Numbered from the stretch's first letter, positions 35,432 to 46,070 are shown. The stretch is DNA of 64,000 nucleotides from Zygnema cylindricum (GCA_037447655.1 JBBHKE010001670.1:36972-100971), one strand, 5' to 3'. The notes: a model not told the origin generated them from the letters alone. Made by a program: numbers and translations.

Positions 35432-35777
35432 GCTGAGTATATGGCCTTTTGTTCGGCTGTGAAAGAATTAATGTGGGTGAAATATTTGCTTCAAGAACTT
35501 GGATATATGAAAAATGGAGTGCAAAAGATATTTTGTGATAATCAAGCTGCAATTATAATTGCAGCAAACCCTAAGCATCATTTTAAAGCAAAGCATATGG
35601 ATATTTGTTTGAGCTTTGTTAGAGAGAAGGTTGAGAAAAAAATAATTAGTTTGGAATATAGACCAGATGGAGAAATGGTAGCAAATATGATTACTAAGCC
35701 GGTTCCTTTTCTCAAATTGATATTATGTAGGGAGAAGTGTGGATTGAAGCAAAAGATAGACTGGAAATTAAGAGGAG
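35432..35777 (+). pseudogene. Copia D, RNase H C-terminal fragment
   Basis: Codes EAEYMAFCSAVKELMWV, IFCDNQAAIIIAANPKHHFK, then the copia closing region NMITKPVPFLK with its stop, followed by AAATTAAGAGGAG and the LTR. Everything upstream of the RNase H glutamate is missing. Confidence 0.88.
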
Positions 35778-36757
35778 TGTTTAAAAAGGGTATTTTTTAT
35801 TCTATCTCTTTAGTTTGTCTATGGTCATTCTACTGTTCTCACACTTGTTGTAGTCACTGAGAAATGGCAGGCAGCCGTGGCTGCCTCATGCAGATAAGAA
35901 GACAGGCAAAAGACACAGCCCTGCAAAAGATAGAATGACTGGAACAATATTTTATCCTGTGACCTCCTATATAATTGCCGTACGGAATAGCCGTCCGCTT
36001 TATCCTGTATGTCTTGATGAAACGTTTCGTACATGGGATGTGTTAATTATTTAAAATGTGACGCAAGGACATATTTCATTTAACAGTTTACAGAATAAAA
36101 CAAACATATAACGTGCAGGGCAACACGAAATACTACATCGCACGAAATAAACGAAACGACATTTAATTTCAACGGACGAAATCAAATCGTTGAAATTAAA
36201 TGTCGTTCGCGATCGACAGCTCGGAGAGGAGCCGGAATTTCGTAGTAGACATTTGGTGGTTTGTAAGCCAATGTCGGCAAACGACACTTGGCGAGTTATG
36301 ATTGGACAACGGATATTACAGGGGGAGCAACTACGGCATAGGAACTAACAGTCCTCAGTGGAGCAGCCATGTTGTTCTATGGCCCTACATTAAGTACAGC
36401 GGTACCTCTATCTTCTTTTACCTTACAGTCCTTTGATTGGCTAGGTACACTAGTAGTAGGTTCAGAGAGGGAGCTTAAGACTTAGAAAAATTTAGGTAGC
36501 CGCCTCTCTCCCAAAGTTCATCTGTATTTATCAGCCATCTTTGGCCTGCGATAACTTAATGCTCAGGTGAGCAATTTCACTGATTTTATTAGCTTCGGAC
36601 TTTGGGGAGTCTAGGCTACACAAGGGTGTAGTTGGTCAGAGTTTTTGCGTGCAAAGGTGGCAGTTATTCATTGCTAAAGTCAAAAGTGCAAATATTATCC
36701 TAGAGGTTTCATATAAGTTGGACATTCTGTGGACGAATGGAGGTCACACAATTAACA
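35778..36757 (+). repeat. 3' LTR of copia D
   Basis: Starts TGTTTAAAAAGGG after a polypurine tract and ends ATTAACA. Contains the conserved CTTGTTGTAGTCACTGAG (35843-35860) and a minus-strand tRNA-like module at about 35945-36015. Confidence 0.85.
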
Positions 36758-37833
36758 TCAGGGGGATAGTCCACCAGCTCCCATGTGTTTGCTTGTATAA
36801 TGGAAGTTGTTTCATGATTATTAGTTGTCACCCATCTTCTCCGTTCTGGACTATTAACTTCATCCGAATATGTTTGGGGTTCACTCAAATGTGATGTTAT
36901 CCATCTACTCCGATCCGGACTATTAAGTGCATCCGAATAACTTTGGGGTTCACTCAAATGTGACAGCTTAGTTACCTTGTTATTCACTTGTCTTTCTTGA
37001 AGTCAGTTGCTGCTTCTCCTCCCTTCTTCAAAGTCCGATGCCAAAATGGAGGGTAATCTCGGATTTCTCTGAATGACTTCATCTTCTCCCCTATCCGTCG
37101 AGTTTATTTTCGGCCTTTCCTTCTCCTCTTCCTCGATTTGAACAAAAGATTGTGGCTCCAAAAGAGAGTCATTCTCGGTCAATTTTTCCTTCTCATCTCC
37201 AAAGTCTAGCTGAACTGAAGTTCAATTAAAAGAATCTGAACCTAACTCACTTTCGGATTCACTTCTAATTCAAACCTGTTTAGTATATTTAAAGGGATCT
37301 ACATTTTTCTTCATCCATATCTACCAAGTATTTTACTAGGATGATATTTTCCTTTCCAAGATCATAAACTCTATATCATTTTACATTTTTATCATATCCA
37401 AGTAAGTATCCTGGCTTTTCCCTTGCATCTAACTTCTTATCAGATTTTTTTGCATTTAGACTAAAAACTTGACTTCCGAACACTTTTAAGTGTGAGATAT
37501 CCGATTTTCTCTCAGTACCACTTTCACAAGGTGTTTCACCTTTCACCACCGAGGTTAGGACTCTATTTTTAAGATAATTAACACTGTTCATAGCTTTTGC
37601 CCAGAACCGTTTTCTTATCATCTTATCCAATAGCATACTACGGGCACTATCACTTAATGTCAAATTTAATCTCTCGGCTACACCGTTTTGTTCTAGATTT
37701 TTTGGGACAGTCTTTTGGTGTTGAACCCCTTCCTCTTTTAAAAAATCCTCAAACTGATTAGAGGTATATTCCCCCCCATTATCACTCCTGACTCTCTTTA
37801 TAGGTGTCCCATGGAGCTTCTCACTCCATGCTC
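36758..37833 (-). pseudogene. Copia E fragment (integrase end to RT start)
   Basis: Minus-strand copia coding from ENPEQNGVAERLNL-like sequence near 37690 (degraded) through RKRFWAKAMNSVNYLKNRV and HLKVFGSQVFSL to TWELVDYPPD near 36765. It abuts the LTR of D on the left and the gypsy LTR sequence on the right, both truncating it. A 69-bp in-frame tandem duplication (36832-36900 and 36901-36969) repeats the HLSEPQTYSDEVNSP segment. Confidence 0.88.
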
Positions 37834-37835
37834 GC

Positions 37836-38298
37836 TATGTTGTTGTGCTGCGATGCTGCGCTAGTTCGTCATCGCAGCTGCGTCGGCATACTAAGTCTAA
37901 AGCTTTAGGGGAGTGTTGTTTTTGGAAAGCTTTCAGTCTCAGCAAATTAGTAGAAGGGTGGAAATATAGATCTATAGGGACACGCGTTGTCCTCTGAAAC
38001 ACAGTGCAGGTTTGTCCAGCGTGCCCGAGAATCCCAAGGTAAGGGCCCACAGCCCGGAGTGGTTGGCCTCGGATTCCTGCAAAGAACCCCCCAAATGCGA
38101 AAGGCTTCCCAGAATAACGATCATGCCTACTGCTGATCCCCCATCCTTCCCATAGATATGCATGCAAAGATAGGAGAGACACCTGAACCGGGAGTAAGGG
38201 TAAGTGCATGGGAAGGCGAAAAGTGCTCCCCTCCCCCTTCCTTTCCCATTTGGCCGAGGAAAGTGATATGGGTTCTTCGTAATCGGGTCGGTGCCCCA
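37836..38298 (-). repeat. Partial extra gypsy LTR next to the 3' LTR
   Basis: Its right 144 bases (38155-38298) nearly copy the U3 start of the main 3' LTR (38641-38788), including the GGTGCCCCA end. The rest, 37836-38154, has no match in the window. Only ATTT separates it from the main LTR. Confidence 0.65.
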
Positions 38299-38302
38299 AT
38301 TT

Positions 38303-38788
38303 TGTACTTATCCACGGGAAGTCTATAGCATTTGTTCCCTCAAAACCCACTGTTTTGATACAAGGAAGTTGCAGTTTTACCCCGGGAAGCTCACGCCAAT
38401 GCAAAAGAAACTACAAGCTAATACACAAATGCACTACCACGTTGACATATAGAAATAAATAGGGATGGCTGTTTCAGATTTAACAATATCATCTTGACCA
38501 GAGAAATCAATTATAAGATGGAAGATATAAAAGATGGCGAAGCAAGCTTAACATACCCCGGCAATTTACGATGACAAAGAGAAAGAGGCGAACTCTCTCC
38601 CCATGGTAGTGTAAATAGGTATGGTGCTCCTTCAACCCCTCATAGATATGCATGCAAAGATAGGAGAGACACCTGAACCGGGAGTAAGAGTAAGTGCATG
38701 GGAAGGCGAAAAGAGCTCTCCTCCCCCTTCCTTTCCCATTTGGCCGGGGAAAGGGATTTGGGTTCTTGGTAATCAAGTCGGTGCCCCA
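38303..38788 (-). repeat. 3' LTR of the gypsy element
   Basis: TGTACTTATCCAC at its left and GGTGCCCCA at its right give TG...CA ends. On the minus strand it begins TGGGGCACC directly after a purine tract. The block 38303-38639 is repeated at 48608-48943. Confidence 0.8.
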
Positions 38789-38801
38789 ATTTCCCCCCGT
38801 C
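38789..38801 (-). other. Polypurine tract of the gypsy element
   Basis: The minus strand reads ACGGGGGGAAAT immediately before the TGGGGCACC LTR start. Confidence 0.75.
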
Positions 38802-38832
38802 TTAGTCAGCCTTGACTAAGAAAAAGAAATAA

Positions 38833-39003
38833 TTACCCGCCCAATTCACAGTTCCCGCAGAGCCATGGACTAGGGGATGGAGAGCGTTATTCCCACGAGG
38901 AGGGGAGACATGCTGGATGCCAACACTGACTGCACTAATTGCAGACCAAGATGGCGTGCTACGGGGAGGACAGGTTGTATAATGAAGAACAAGAAGGAGG
39001 ATC
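38833..39003 (-). pseudogene. PHD-finger-like C-terminal extension of the gypsy pol
   Basis: Minus-strand translation gives the spacing C-x2-C-x4-H-x2-C (VCN*CSQCWHPACLPSSW, where * is a TAG) followed by PWLCGNC. This matches the second half of a PHD zinc finger with its W-x-C-x2-C ending. The first cysteine pair is not clear and three stops interrupt it. PHD fingers read histone H3 tails, so a role in choosing integration sites is plausible but inferred. It lies between integrase and the polypurine tract. Confidence 0.5.
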
Positions 39004-39151
39004 GGCAAAGTAAGTCAAGTGGAAAGTGGGTTCGTCTTCCAATCCTCAGAAATTGCAAGGGGTCACATTGATCTGATTCTCTTTAATTCTTCGACCATCT
39101 TTCCCCTTTAAAGTCAGAACTCCCTGTTTGAGACTTTCACCACTTTCAAAA

Positions 39152-40181
39152 TCACCCGCTCGGCAGAAATGTCAAGCGTGTCCTTTTTCTATTGCATTTG
39201 ATATACAAAGTCTCCCGGCATAAATCGTCGCTGTCTGGGCACATAATCCCCGTTTCGGCGCTTGGAATACCACAATTGATCCCAGTGTTGTGCCGCTTGT
39301 AAATTCCCCATGGCGAGAGGCATTTCTCGGTGGAAGATTTTGGCATGATCGGCGATCAGTTTTTCGACAGTCCCCTTATTATCTATTTCAGGGAGGACCA
39401 CCGCTTGGGCCTAGGCAGCCTCGGGCAGAATGGGATGTCGTCCGAATAAAATGAAGTAAGGGCTCTAGGAGTGGATGGAAACCTGTCTGCTGAATCTGTA
39501 TCCCATGACAATCCAAGGCACCCTTTTGTCCCATTCTCCTAAGTCCTCTTCCACGGCATATTTTCGTAGTGACCGCTTCATTGTCTATACGCACCTTTCG
39601 GCCAAATCGTCGGCTTGAGGGTGGTCGCGACTGGTAAATTGATGGTCGATGAGGCATTTCTCCAAAAGATTTGTAAATTCTCCGACGAATTCCGATCCCT
39701 GATCTGTCAAAACCTGTGCTGGCGCTCCAAATTGTGACAGGACCCTCTGCAAGATAGCGTCGACGACAAACTTGGACTCCTTTCGGGGCAGAACCACAAG
39801 CTCTATCCATTTTGAGAAATGTTCAATCATGACCAGGACAAAACGATTCCCACGTCTGCTGGTCGGAAGAGGTCCCAAAAGATCCAAAGACCACCGATAA
39901 AACATCCTAGGGATAGGAAGAAAATGCAGCTCAGTCTCGCCCTTTTTGTCAAAGGAGGCCTTAACTTGATCGCAGGAAGAGCAAGTCTCTACAATTCGGT
40001 TGACTTGGGCTCGCAACCTGTGCCACCAATAAGAGCCTGTAACTAGGGAAGTGGTCCACTTCTGCCCGAAGTGTCCACATTGCTTGTGGAGATTAGTAAT
40101 CAGAGTTTCTCGATCTGATGGATGAGGAACCCTTTTCCTCATACGGTTTGACCATTTCCGGGGAGAACACCTCGGTCCCAT
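39152..40181 (-). pseudogene. Gypsy integrase
   Basis: Minus strand: zinc-binding region (LHKQCGHFGQKW ... VETCSSCDQVK), then the catalytic core with SLDLLGPLPTSRRGNRFV, LTDQGSEFVGEF and the DLAERCV segment that supplies the glutamate. The C-terminal part (HREMPLAMGNLQAAQHWDQL, RRFMPGDFVY) is typical of gypsy integrase. Frames change near 39585 and 39400, so it is broken. Confidence 0.9.
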
Positions 40182-40297
40182 TCATACGCCGCCATCCGGG
40201 TCTGAACTCGGGACAATTGAACTCCAGCCAAATGGGGAAGAGGCGATCCCTGCTGGATGGATTGGAGAGCCTCGGAGTCGTTCCAGATGTCTTTCCG

Positions 40298-40885
40298 TCA
40301 GGCTCCTATGGGTGCATGCCCCTCAACATTTGCTGCAAAAGTGGACAATGCCCCCCCAGATGGAGGAAGCCAAATTAAGGCGGAGGATGCTCGAATGAGT
40401 CCCAAACTGATTTCCGGGTTTTCGTCATGCCGAGCCCCGGTGGAATCTAGTGTGGAAGGATCAAGGTTTCGGCTAAGTCCGTCGGCATTCCCATGGATTT
40501 CCCCTGCCCGGTGAACAATGCTGAAATCATATTCCTCCAGGATAAGCACCCATCTGGCGAGTTTGCCGGTCAACTTACTATTCTCCATGATCCATTTCAA
40601 GGGTTGGTGGTCAGTGATCAGTGTGAAATGGACCCCGTACAAATAAGGCTTGAAATGCTGGATAGCCCACACAGCTGCCAAAAGCTCCCCATGGTAACTG
40701 CTATAATTCCCCTCAGCTCGGTTTTTGCTCCGGCTGGCGTAAGCCACCACATACTCGGCTCCGGCGTCGTCAACTTGAGCCAAAACCGCTCCTAATCCAA
40801 ACCCACTCCAATCAGTGTAAAGAAGGAAAGGTCTTTGGTGATCAGGCATCCATAGCACTCGGTGCTGCTTCAGTGCATCTTTCAA
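40298..40885 (-). pseudogene. Gypsy RNase H
   Basis: Open for 195 residues on the minus strand. The catalytic positions are in LLYTDWSGFGLGAVL, YHGELLAAVWAIQHF and LITDHQPLKW, and the segment ends HGNADGLSRN. This is the usual gypsy RNase H placed directly after RT. The tail (ALIWLPPSGGALSTF) links to integrase. Confidence 0.92.
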
Positions 40886-41936
40886 AAACAGGAAAGCGAT
40901 TTGCTATTCCTCGGCCCACACCCATTCTTGATCTTTCCGCAATAGCTTATTTAGGGGCTGGGCATGACTACTGAACTCAGGAATAAACATGCGATGGTAG
41001 TTGGCCAGGCCGGAAAGGTGCGCAAGGCGGAAATGTCCTGCGGGGGAGGAAGAGCGTCAAGGGCTGCAACCTTAACCATATGGGGACCCACTGTCCCGGG
41101 AGTCACCTCATGTCCGAGGTAAACAATTTTCTGCACCCCAAAAATACCCTTACCCGGATGACATTTCTAAACCGCTGCTTAAAGGGTCGGAGAACGATCT
41201 GGATATGCTCCAGGTGTTCTTCAAAGGTCTTGGAGAATATTATGACATCGTCGATGTAGCACCGGGTACAATCGATTCCTCGGAGCGCTTTGTCCTTGGC
41301 CCGTTGGAACTTGGCTGGTGCATTCTTGATTCCGAAGGGCATATAAATCCACTCATAAAGTCTGGATCCGGCCCAGAATGTCATTCTCTACGGTGTTTTC
41401 GTTCCATGGCAATCTGGTGGAATCCATTCTTCATATCCAGTGTGGAGAAGATGGTGGCTCCCGCAAGAGAGTCGAAAATCTCTTCCGGGGTTGGCATTGG
41501 ATTACGGTCAGAAATGGTGGTCGTGTTTAGCATGCGGTAATCCCCACACATTCAAAAATCTACAATTTTCCTAGATGAATCCTTCTTAGGAGGGAGACTT
41601 GTGAGGGAAGCAAACCCATGGAGTCATGTGCTTTCTTGAACCAACCCAGCGTCTACCAAAGTTTGGACCTTTGCGGTGATAAACTCCTTCTCCTTAAAGT
41701 TGAGAGATACTGTTTCTGCCAAACAGTTGCGGTTTCGTCGATCAAGTCAATACGAAAGGGGGTTCCTTTGTATATTCCGACATCTGTTTCTGACCAGGAG
41801 AAAACCTGATTGTTGTTGGCCAAGAGTTCCGTTAGCTGTTCTTTCTGCTGAGGGTCCAGCTGCTCCCTTAGAGTCCAGTCAATCTTTCCCGGCTCAACTG
41901 CGGCCCAGGCTTCCGGTGGTCTCCCCCAGAGATTGA
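40886..41936 (-). pseudogene. Gypsy reverse transcriptase
   Basis: Starts on the minus strand with ELLANNNQVFSWSETDVG and GTPFRIDLIDETA. After a frameshift near 41700 it continues with the palm (SLAGATIFSTLDMKNGFHQI), the conserved YMPFGIKNAPAKFQ, the active site YIDDVIIFSK (about 41245) and the connection segment KIVYLGHEVTPG. Frameshifts occur near 41390 and 41110. Confidence 0.9.
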
Positions 41937-42167
41937 TGTCGAATTCTAGCCCAATCTGTGGATCCGCCTCTACTCCTCCGGATAATACTTTACTGCTGAG
42001 AACTTTCGCTAAGCTGTCCCTTTCTGAACTACCGTTCCCCCCCCACTGAAGGAACTTCTAGGTGTAGAATTTTTTTCTTCTGTCTCCCCCCCTCAAGCTG
42101 CAAAGTGGCTCGCATGGATAACAATTTTGGAGCTTAAAGGTAACTTCTGCGGGAATCTAGAGAATGG

Positions 42168-43123
42168 AGACTGGAATACGCAAGAGCGTGTTTTGTAACC
42201 CATGCAATGGCATTCTAATCCATGTTTTGCCCGATTAAACTGCACCTTTGCAGGTCTGAAATACGTGGTGAGGCCGTGGTTCCCGGATGGAATCCCATGG
42301 CTTGTTCTCAATTCGAAATTGTTGGTGTCGTCCAAATTCCTGCCTCGATGTCAAAAATCATCCCAACTTCTCCTTTTCTGTAGGCGTGACTATGAGGAAA
42401 AGAGACCAACGTGGGGAGGGTTTGGCGAGGAGATCCGGGTGTTTTGTATTGGAAGAAAGGAGAACGATCCGGTTTGGTTACAGGTGTGGCTATTCTCCCT
42501 TCCCCGAGTATTTGTTGTACTGATGTCTGAGGTTCGGGGGTCTGTTTCTCCAACAGTTGCCGGAGGACTGGAAGCGGGATCATATTGGTCCAATATGCCC
42601 GGAGTCTGTGTTCTCGAGATCCCATTTGAACAGCGTCAAAAACCAAAGGAGCTCCCAAAGTCCGGGTTACTTGTTTCCAACTGTCTGCAACCTGTTTTCG
42701 TTTATTATCCCCCGGGTGGACGTTCTCCAGGATGTACCCCACAGGTGTGTCTTGGAGCAACGGAATCCACGATATTAATTTAATCATTTGGTAAAAGGTT
42801 CCACTCCTGCGGTCTTGATGCCCTTTTCCTCGTCCTGCGAGGGAGTATCCTTGACAAGGCCATCCTGCCACAACCAGATCTATTCTGCCCAGACTTGCTA
42901 AATGGGGTGCCATAATGTTATCCACGTTCTGGGGAAGACTCCGGTGAGCTTTGGAAATGGAAGACACTAGAAGCTGCTGAGGATATAGGCGGTGCAGCAG
43001 ATAAAGGCGATGTTCGCTGACAGCTCGTGCTTCCGGTGAAATCTCCACTGGTGTATATGACTCCACCCGATATCATGCTTTCAAAACTGCTTCCAGATCG
43101 GAACTTATTCCTGAAAATAAAGA
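42168..43123 (-). pseudogene. C5-cytosine DNA methyltransferase domain inside the gypsy element
   Basis: On the minus strand the cytosine-5 methyltransferase motifs appear in order. Motif I is LFSGISSDLEAVLKA (43120-43076). Motif IV is VVAGWPCQGYS with the catalytic Cys (about 42895), motif VI YILENVHPGD (about 42730) and motif VIII SREHRLRAYWTNM (about 42600). The C-terminal IX/X-like region is EQAMGFHPGTT and CSLIGQNMD (about 42300-42215). The PCQ and ENV residues are intact, but three in-frame nonsense codons occur (about 43074, 42309 and 42217). Motif VIII recalls DNMT3/DRM enzymes, but subfamily needs a tree. It lies between protease and RT. Such enzymes transfer a methyl group from S-adenosylmethionine to cytosine C5; here the target might be host or element DNA. 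Confidence 0.88.
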
Positions 43124-43261
43124 TTAAATCCGAAGTCCGGTGTCGGGGACTATCAATGACACCACTTGTCGATTGAAGTCCTCGTTACCAGTCTTGGTTG
43201 GGAAAACATCTGACCGGGTTGTAGAATATGTTTTCGATAATAATAACAAGGTCGAGAATGC

Positions 43262-44872
43262 CTAATCTACTCTCCTCCGGTGTTTTTTTACCTGCAATAA
43301 TCTGTTTGTGTATTCCCCTTCCCACCACTTGGAAATCAGGAATTGCTTGATGTCCTCTGCTATATCCGTAGAACTATCAAACAGTTCCGCCGGAGAGGAT
43401 GTAGAATACATTGGGTAACAGCCAAAAATAGGAACATTTGTTTTTCCCCGGTTCCATAAATCCAAAGAAACCACCACTTTGGTTTCTTCGGGATTTCCAG
43501 GGTCCCGAACGGTGCATTGTTCCTTCCAAACACTTAAACTCATATTCATCCGGGTCCATGTAGCCATCCCCAACAAGATTTCAAACTGATTCCCTTCCAC
43601 CACTAAGAAAGGAAGTGCAATTTTCACCTTCTGCCCAGCATCATCGGAGAATTCAATGTCCATAGCTTTGATGATTCCATGGACTGGCTGGCTGCCGCTG
43701 CTTACCGTGCTTAAGCAGATATTACTCGGGCAGATTTGAGGTCTGAGTTCCTCCGGCATTTTCTGCAATGCTGAAGTGGTGATAAGGTTTGGAAGTGCTC
43801 CGGTGTCGACCACAGCGTCTTGGTACCCGCCGTACCCATTAAGTTTGAAGTTGCCCGTCCGGTTCAGAATGAGCGCTACGGACAAGGTTTTGTAGTCCCT
43901 ATCCACCATAGGGGTTTTAGGCTCTGCAGACAAATATACCGCCGTGGGTGGTGTCGCTCGGTCGACTTTGTCCTTTCCAGAATGTATTTCTTCTCCCAAG
44001 GCCTGAATGAGGATATCTTCGGGCAGATTATGGGAGGAAGCGAGGGTTTTGACATGAGTCAAGGCATATGGCATAAGGTGCCTGACTAGCATGACAGCAG
44101 GCTTTGAGGAAGGGAGTAGGGCTCTCGGGGATGAAGCCGGCGAATCTGGTTCCCGATCCTGTTCGTTCCCCTTCTTGTCATCACTTTCAGAGCCGGAATC
44201 GGGCATTGGTGGAGTTTTGGGTGCCTCCTCGTCCGGACGTTCGGCCATGAACCGCTCAAACCAATCCTGGGTACTCTGTTTGTCCTCTTCTAGTGATTTC
44301 TTCTCCTGCGGTAGTTTCTCGCTCTTGTAATTTTTGAAACCGGGAGGCAATTTAGGCTTAGAAGGAAGAGGAGGAGGTTGAGTGGGCTTGATCCCAAGAA
44401 CTTTGTCACTGTTCAGCACTACTGCCCGGGGCGTGAAAGATAAAGGCCCGGTGGCATTCCGGTTGTGGTCTTTCTTGCTCATTTTCTGCCTGTCTCTCCT
44501 CTGATCAGAGGTTGAGGAGCGGAGTTGTCTACGACCATCTCCCACCCCCACATTCCACGCTCCGTGAAGAAAACTGCTTGCATGGTGGGCATTTGGGGGT
44601 TCCAAATCCCAACCTATCAAATCATCTTCGTTAGCACCCGCTGTGCTTTGAAACTCAAGCTCCTCTACTTTTTGTAGTAACTCTTGCTTCTGTCTTTGGA
44701 GTCGTTGCGCTGCTGTAAGAGGAGCAGGCCGTGAAATCGATCCCAAACAAAGTGCAGCCAATTCTGCAGCCATGGCAGCCATTTGCTGACTCTGCTGTTG
44801 GATTATTATATCCGGTGTGAGTCTTGCTGGAGCAGCCGTTGTTTGTTTTGGAGTCTCTGGTGTAGGCAGCAC
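43262..44872 (-). CDS. Gypsy gag C-terminal region and aspartic protease
   Basis: A 536-residue open stretch on the minus strand. It begins with a Gln/Ala/Leu-rich predicted coiled coil (QQQSQQMAAMAAELAAL ... RQKQELLQKVEELEFQS) and continues through a Pro/Ser/Asp-rich linker. The retropepsin domain contains VVDTGALPNLITTSAL (about residues 350-365) and the matching FEILLGMATW flap-to-end region. DTG is the retropepsin active site. It ends in a TAG at 43262, about 140 bases before methyltransferase motif I. The first residues overlap, in another frame, the end of the upstream gag fragment. Confidence 0.88.
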   Translation of the reverse strand: MLPTPETPKQTTAAPARLTPDIIIQQQSQQMAAMAAELAALCLGSISRPAPLTAAQRLQRQKQELLQKVEELEFQSTAGANEDDLIGWDLEPPNAHHASSFLHGAWNVGVGDGRRQLRSSTSDQRRDRQKMSKKDHNRNATGPLSFTPRAVVLNSDKVLGIKPTQPPPLPSKPKLPPGFKNYKSEKLPQEKKSLEEDKQSTQDWFERFMAERPDEEAPKTPPMPDSGSESDDKKGNEQDREPDSPASSPRALLPSSKPAVMLVRHLMPYALTHVKTLASSHNLPEDILIQALGEEIHSGKDKVDRATPPTAVYLSAEPKTPMVDRDYKTLSVALILNRTGNFKLNGYGGYQDAVVDTGALPNLITTSALQKMPEELRPQICPSNICLSTVSSGSQPVHGIIKAMDIEFSDDAGQKVKIALPFLVVEGNQFEILLGMATWTRMNMSLSVWKEQCTVRDPGNPEETKVVVSLDLWNRGKTNVPIFGCYPMYSTSSPAELFDSSTDIAEDIKQFLISKWWEGEYTNRLLQVKKHRRRVD

Positions 44873-46070
44873 TGGGCGCCCCCAAGGATAAAGGAGTTGT
44901 AGGGGAAGAGGGTTAACGGTAGTCTCTCCTCCTTCGTGAACAGAGCGAATTGCATCATTTCCTTTGCGATCCCGTTATTCCGAAAACATTGCCCCTCCTT
45001 GTGCCCCATAAAACCACAGGCCTCGCACTTGTGACCCTCGGTGGTATACTTGCTCCGAATCTTGTTGGAGATCTGAGCATCGTCAAACTTTGGCAGTTTG
45101 ATCGGCCGTAGTTGAGACTGGGACATTTTCAAAGTTTCGCTCCTGGGAGTGGGGCGGTAATTGTCCTTTGTGACCGGTGTTCTTTCCCCCCCCCCAGCTC
45201 CTTTGAGCCTTTCTTGCTGCTGCTTGTGGCTCCCTTTCAGAACGCTCTACTTCCCATTCTTTCAGCCGGAGGGCTAACTCCGGTTTGAGTTTCCTGCTGC
45301 AGCGTTTCCATCCATGTCCCGGTTGTTGGCAATTTAGGCAAATGTACAATATTACCCGTTCGTCTGCCCCCATTGCGGGTTCGGGTCCGCTGTCCGCAAC
45401 TTGCTTCCCTTTAAGCTTCCGCAAAGCTTGAAGTTCCGCTTGTTCTTCCCCACTTAAGGAAGTTTCCCCGGCGAATCCTGCTAAATTCGCTCTTGCCTTG
45501 CCGGTCACGGCCTTTTCCCTCGCCTCACTGTGAACGAAGTGGTCATATAACTTCATGGCCACCACTGAGATGTCCTTTGCAGAGGGATTTATGTCCTGGA
45601 TTGCTTATCCTGCAATCCAGTTATCCAACCCAGTCTGCCTTGTTGGTCTGAAGGAATTACGGACAGCAATGAAATACTTTGTGGCCATTGCAGGAAGATC
45701 AATGGTCGACAGCTTAGTTTTCTGGCACAGACTCGATAGACAATTGAAGAGAGTGTGAGAGTCTCCTTCTTCAATCATCGGAATTCCGTGAATTCCTTGA
45801 TGGCCGATTCGTTCCTCTCGGTGTAGAGGAGTCCCCAGATATATTCAGAAGGGTGGTGCAAGAGGTGGGATTGGCCACCATGCGTGTTGTTGCCCGAGCT
45901 GCCTGAATAGCTTGCAGCTGGTAAACATAGGCCATTCCTTGGGCCTGCAGCTTCATATCATCACTCAATGTGGCTGTCACAGGTGTTGCTGCCGCTGCAG
46001 CCAAGTCAGCCTCCGCTTGTAAAACGGCCGCATCAAGAGTTGGATCAGATATCTTGATGCTAGGAGCCAT
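44806..46070 (-). pseudogene. Gypsy gag with two CCHC zinc knuckles
   Basis: Starts MAPSIKISDPTLDAAVLQAE at 46070. An Ala/Gln-rich helical region and a capsid-like middle (MVAMKLYDHF) lead to two zinc knuckles about 300 bases apart: CLNCQQPGHGWKRC (about 45340-45299) and CEACGFMGHKEGQC (about 45030-44988). Both keep C-x2-C-x4-H-x4-C. Frameshifts near 45770, 45570 and 45100 break the gene. Confidence 0.85.
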
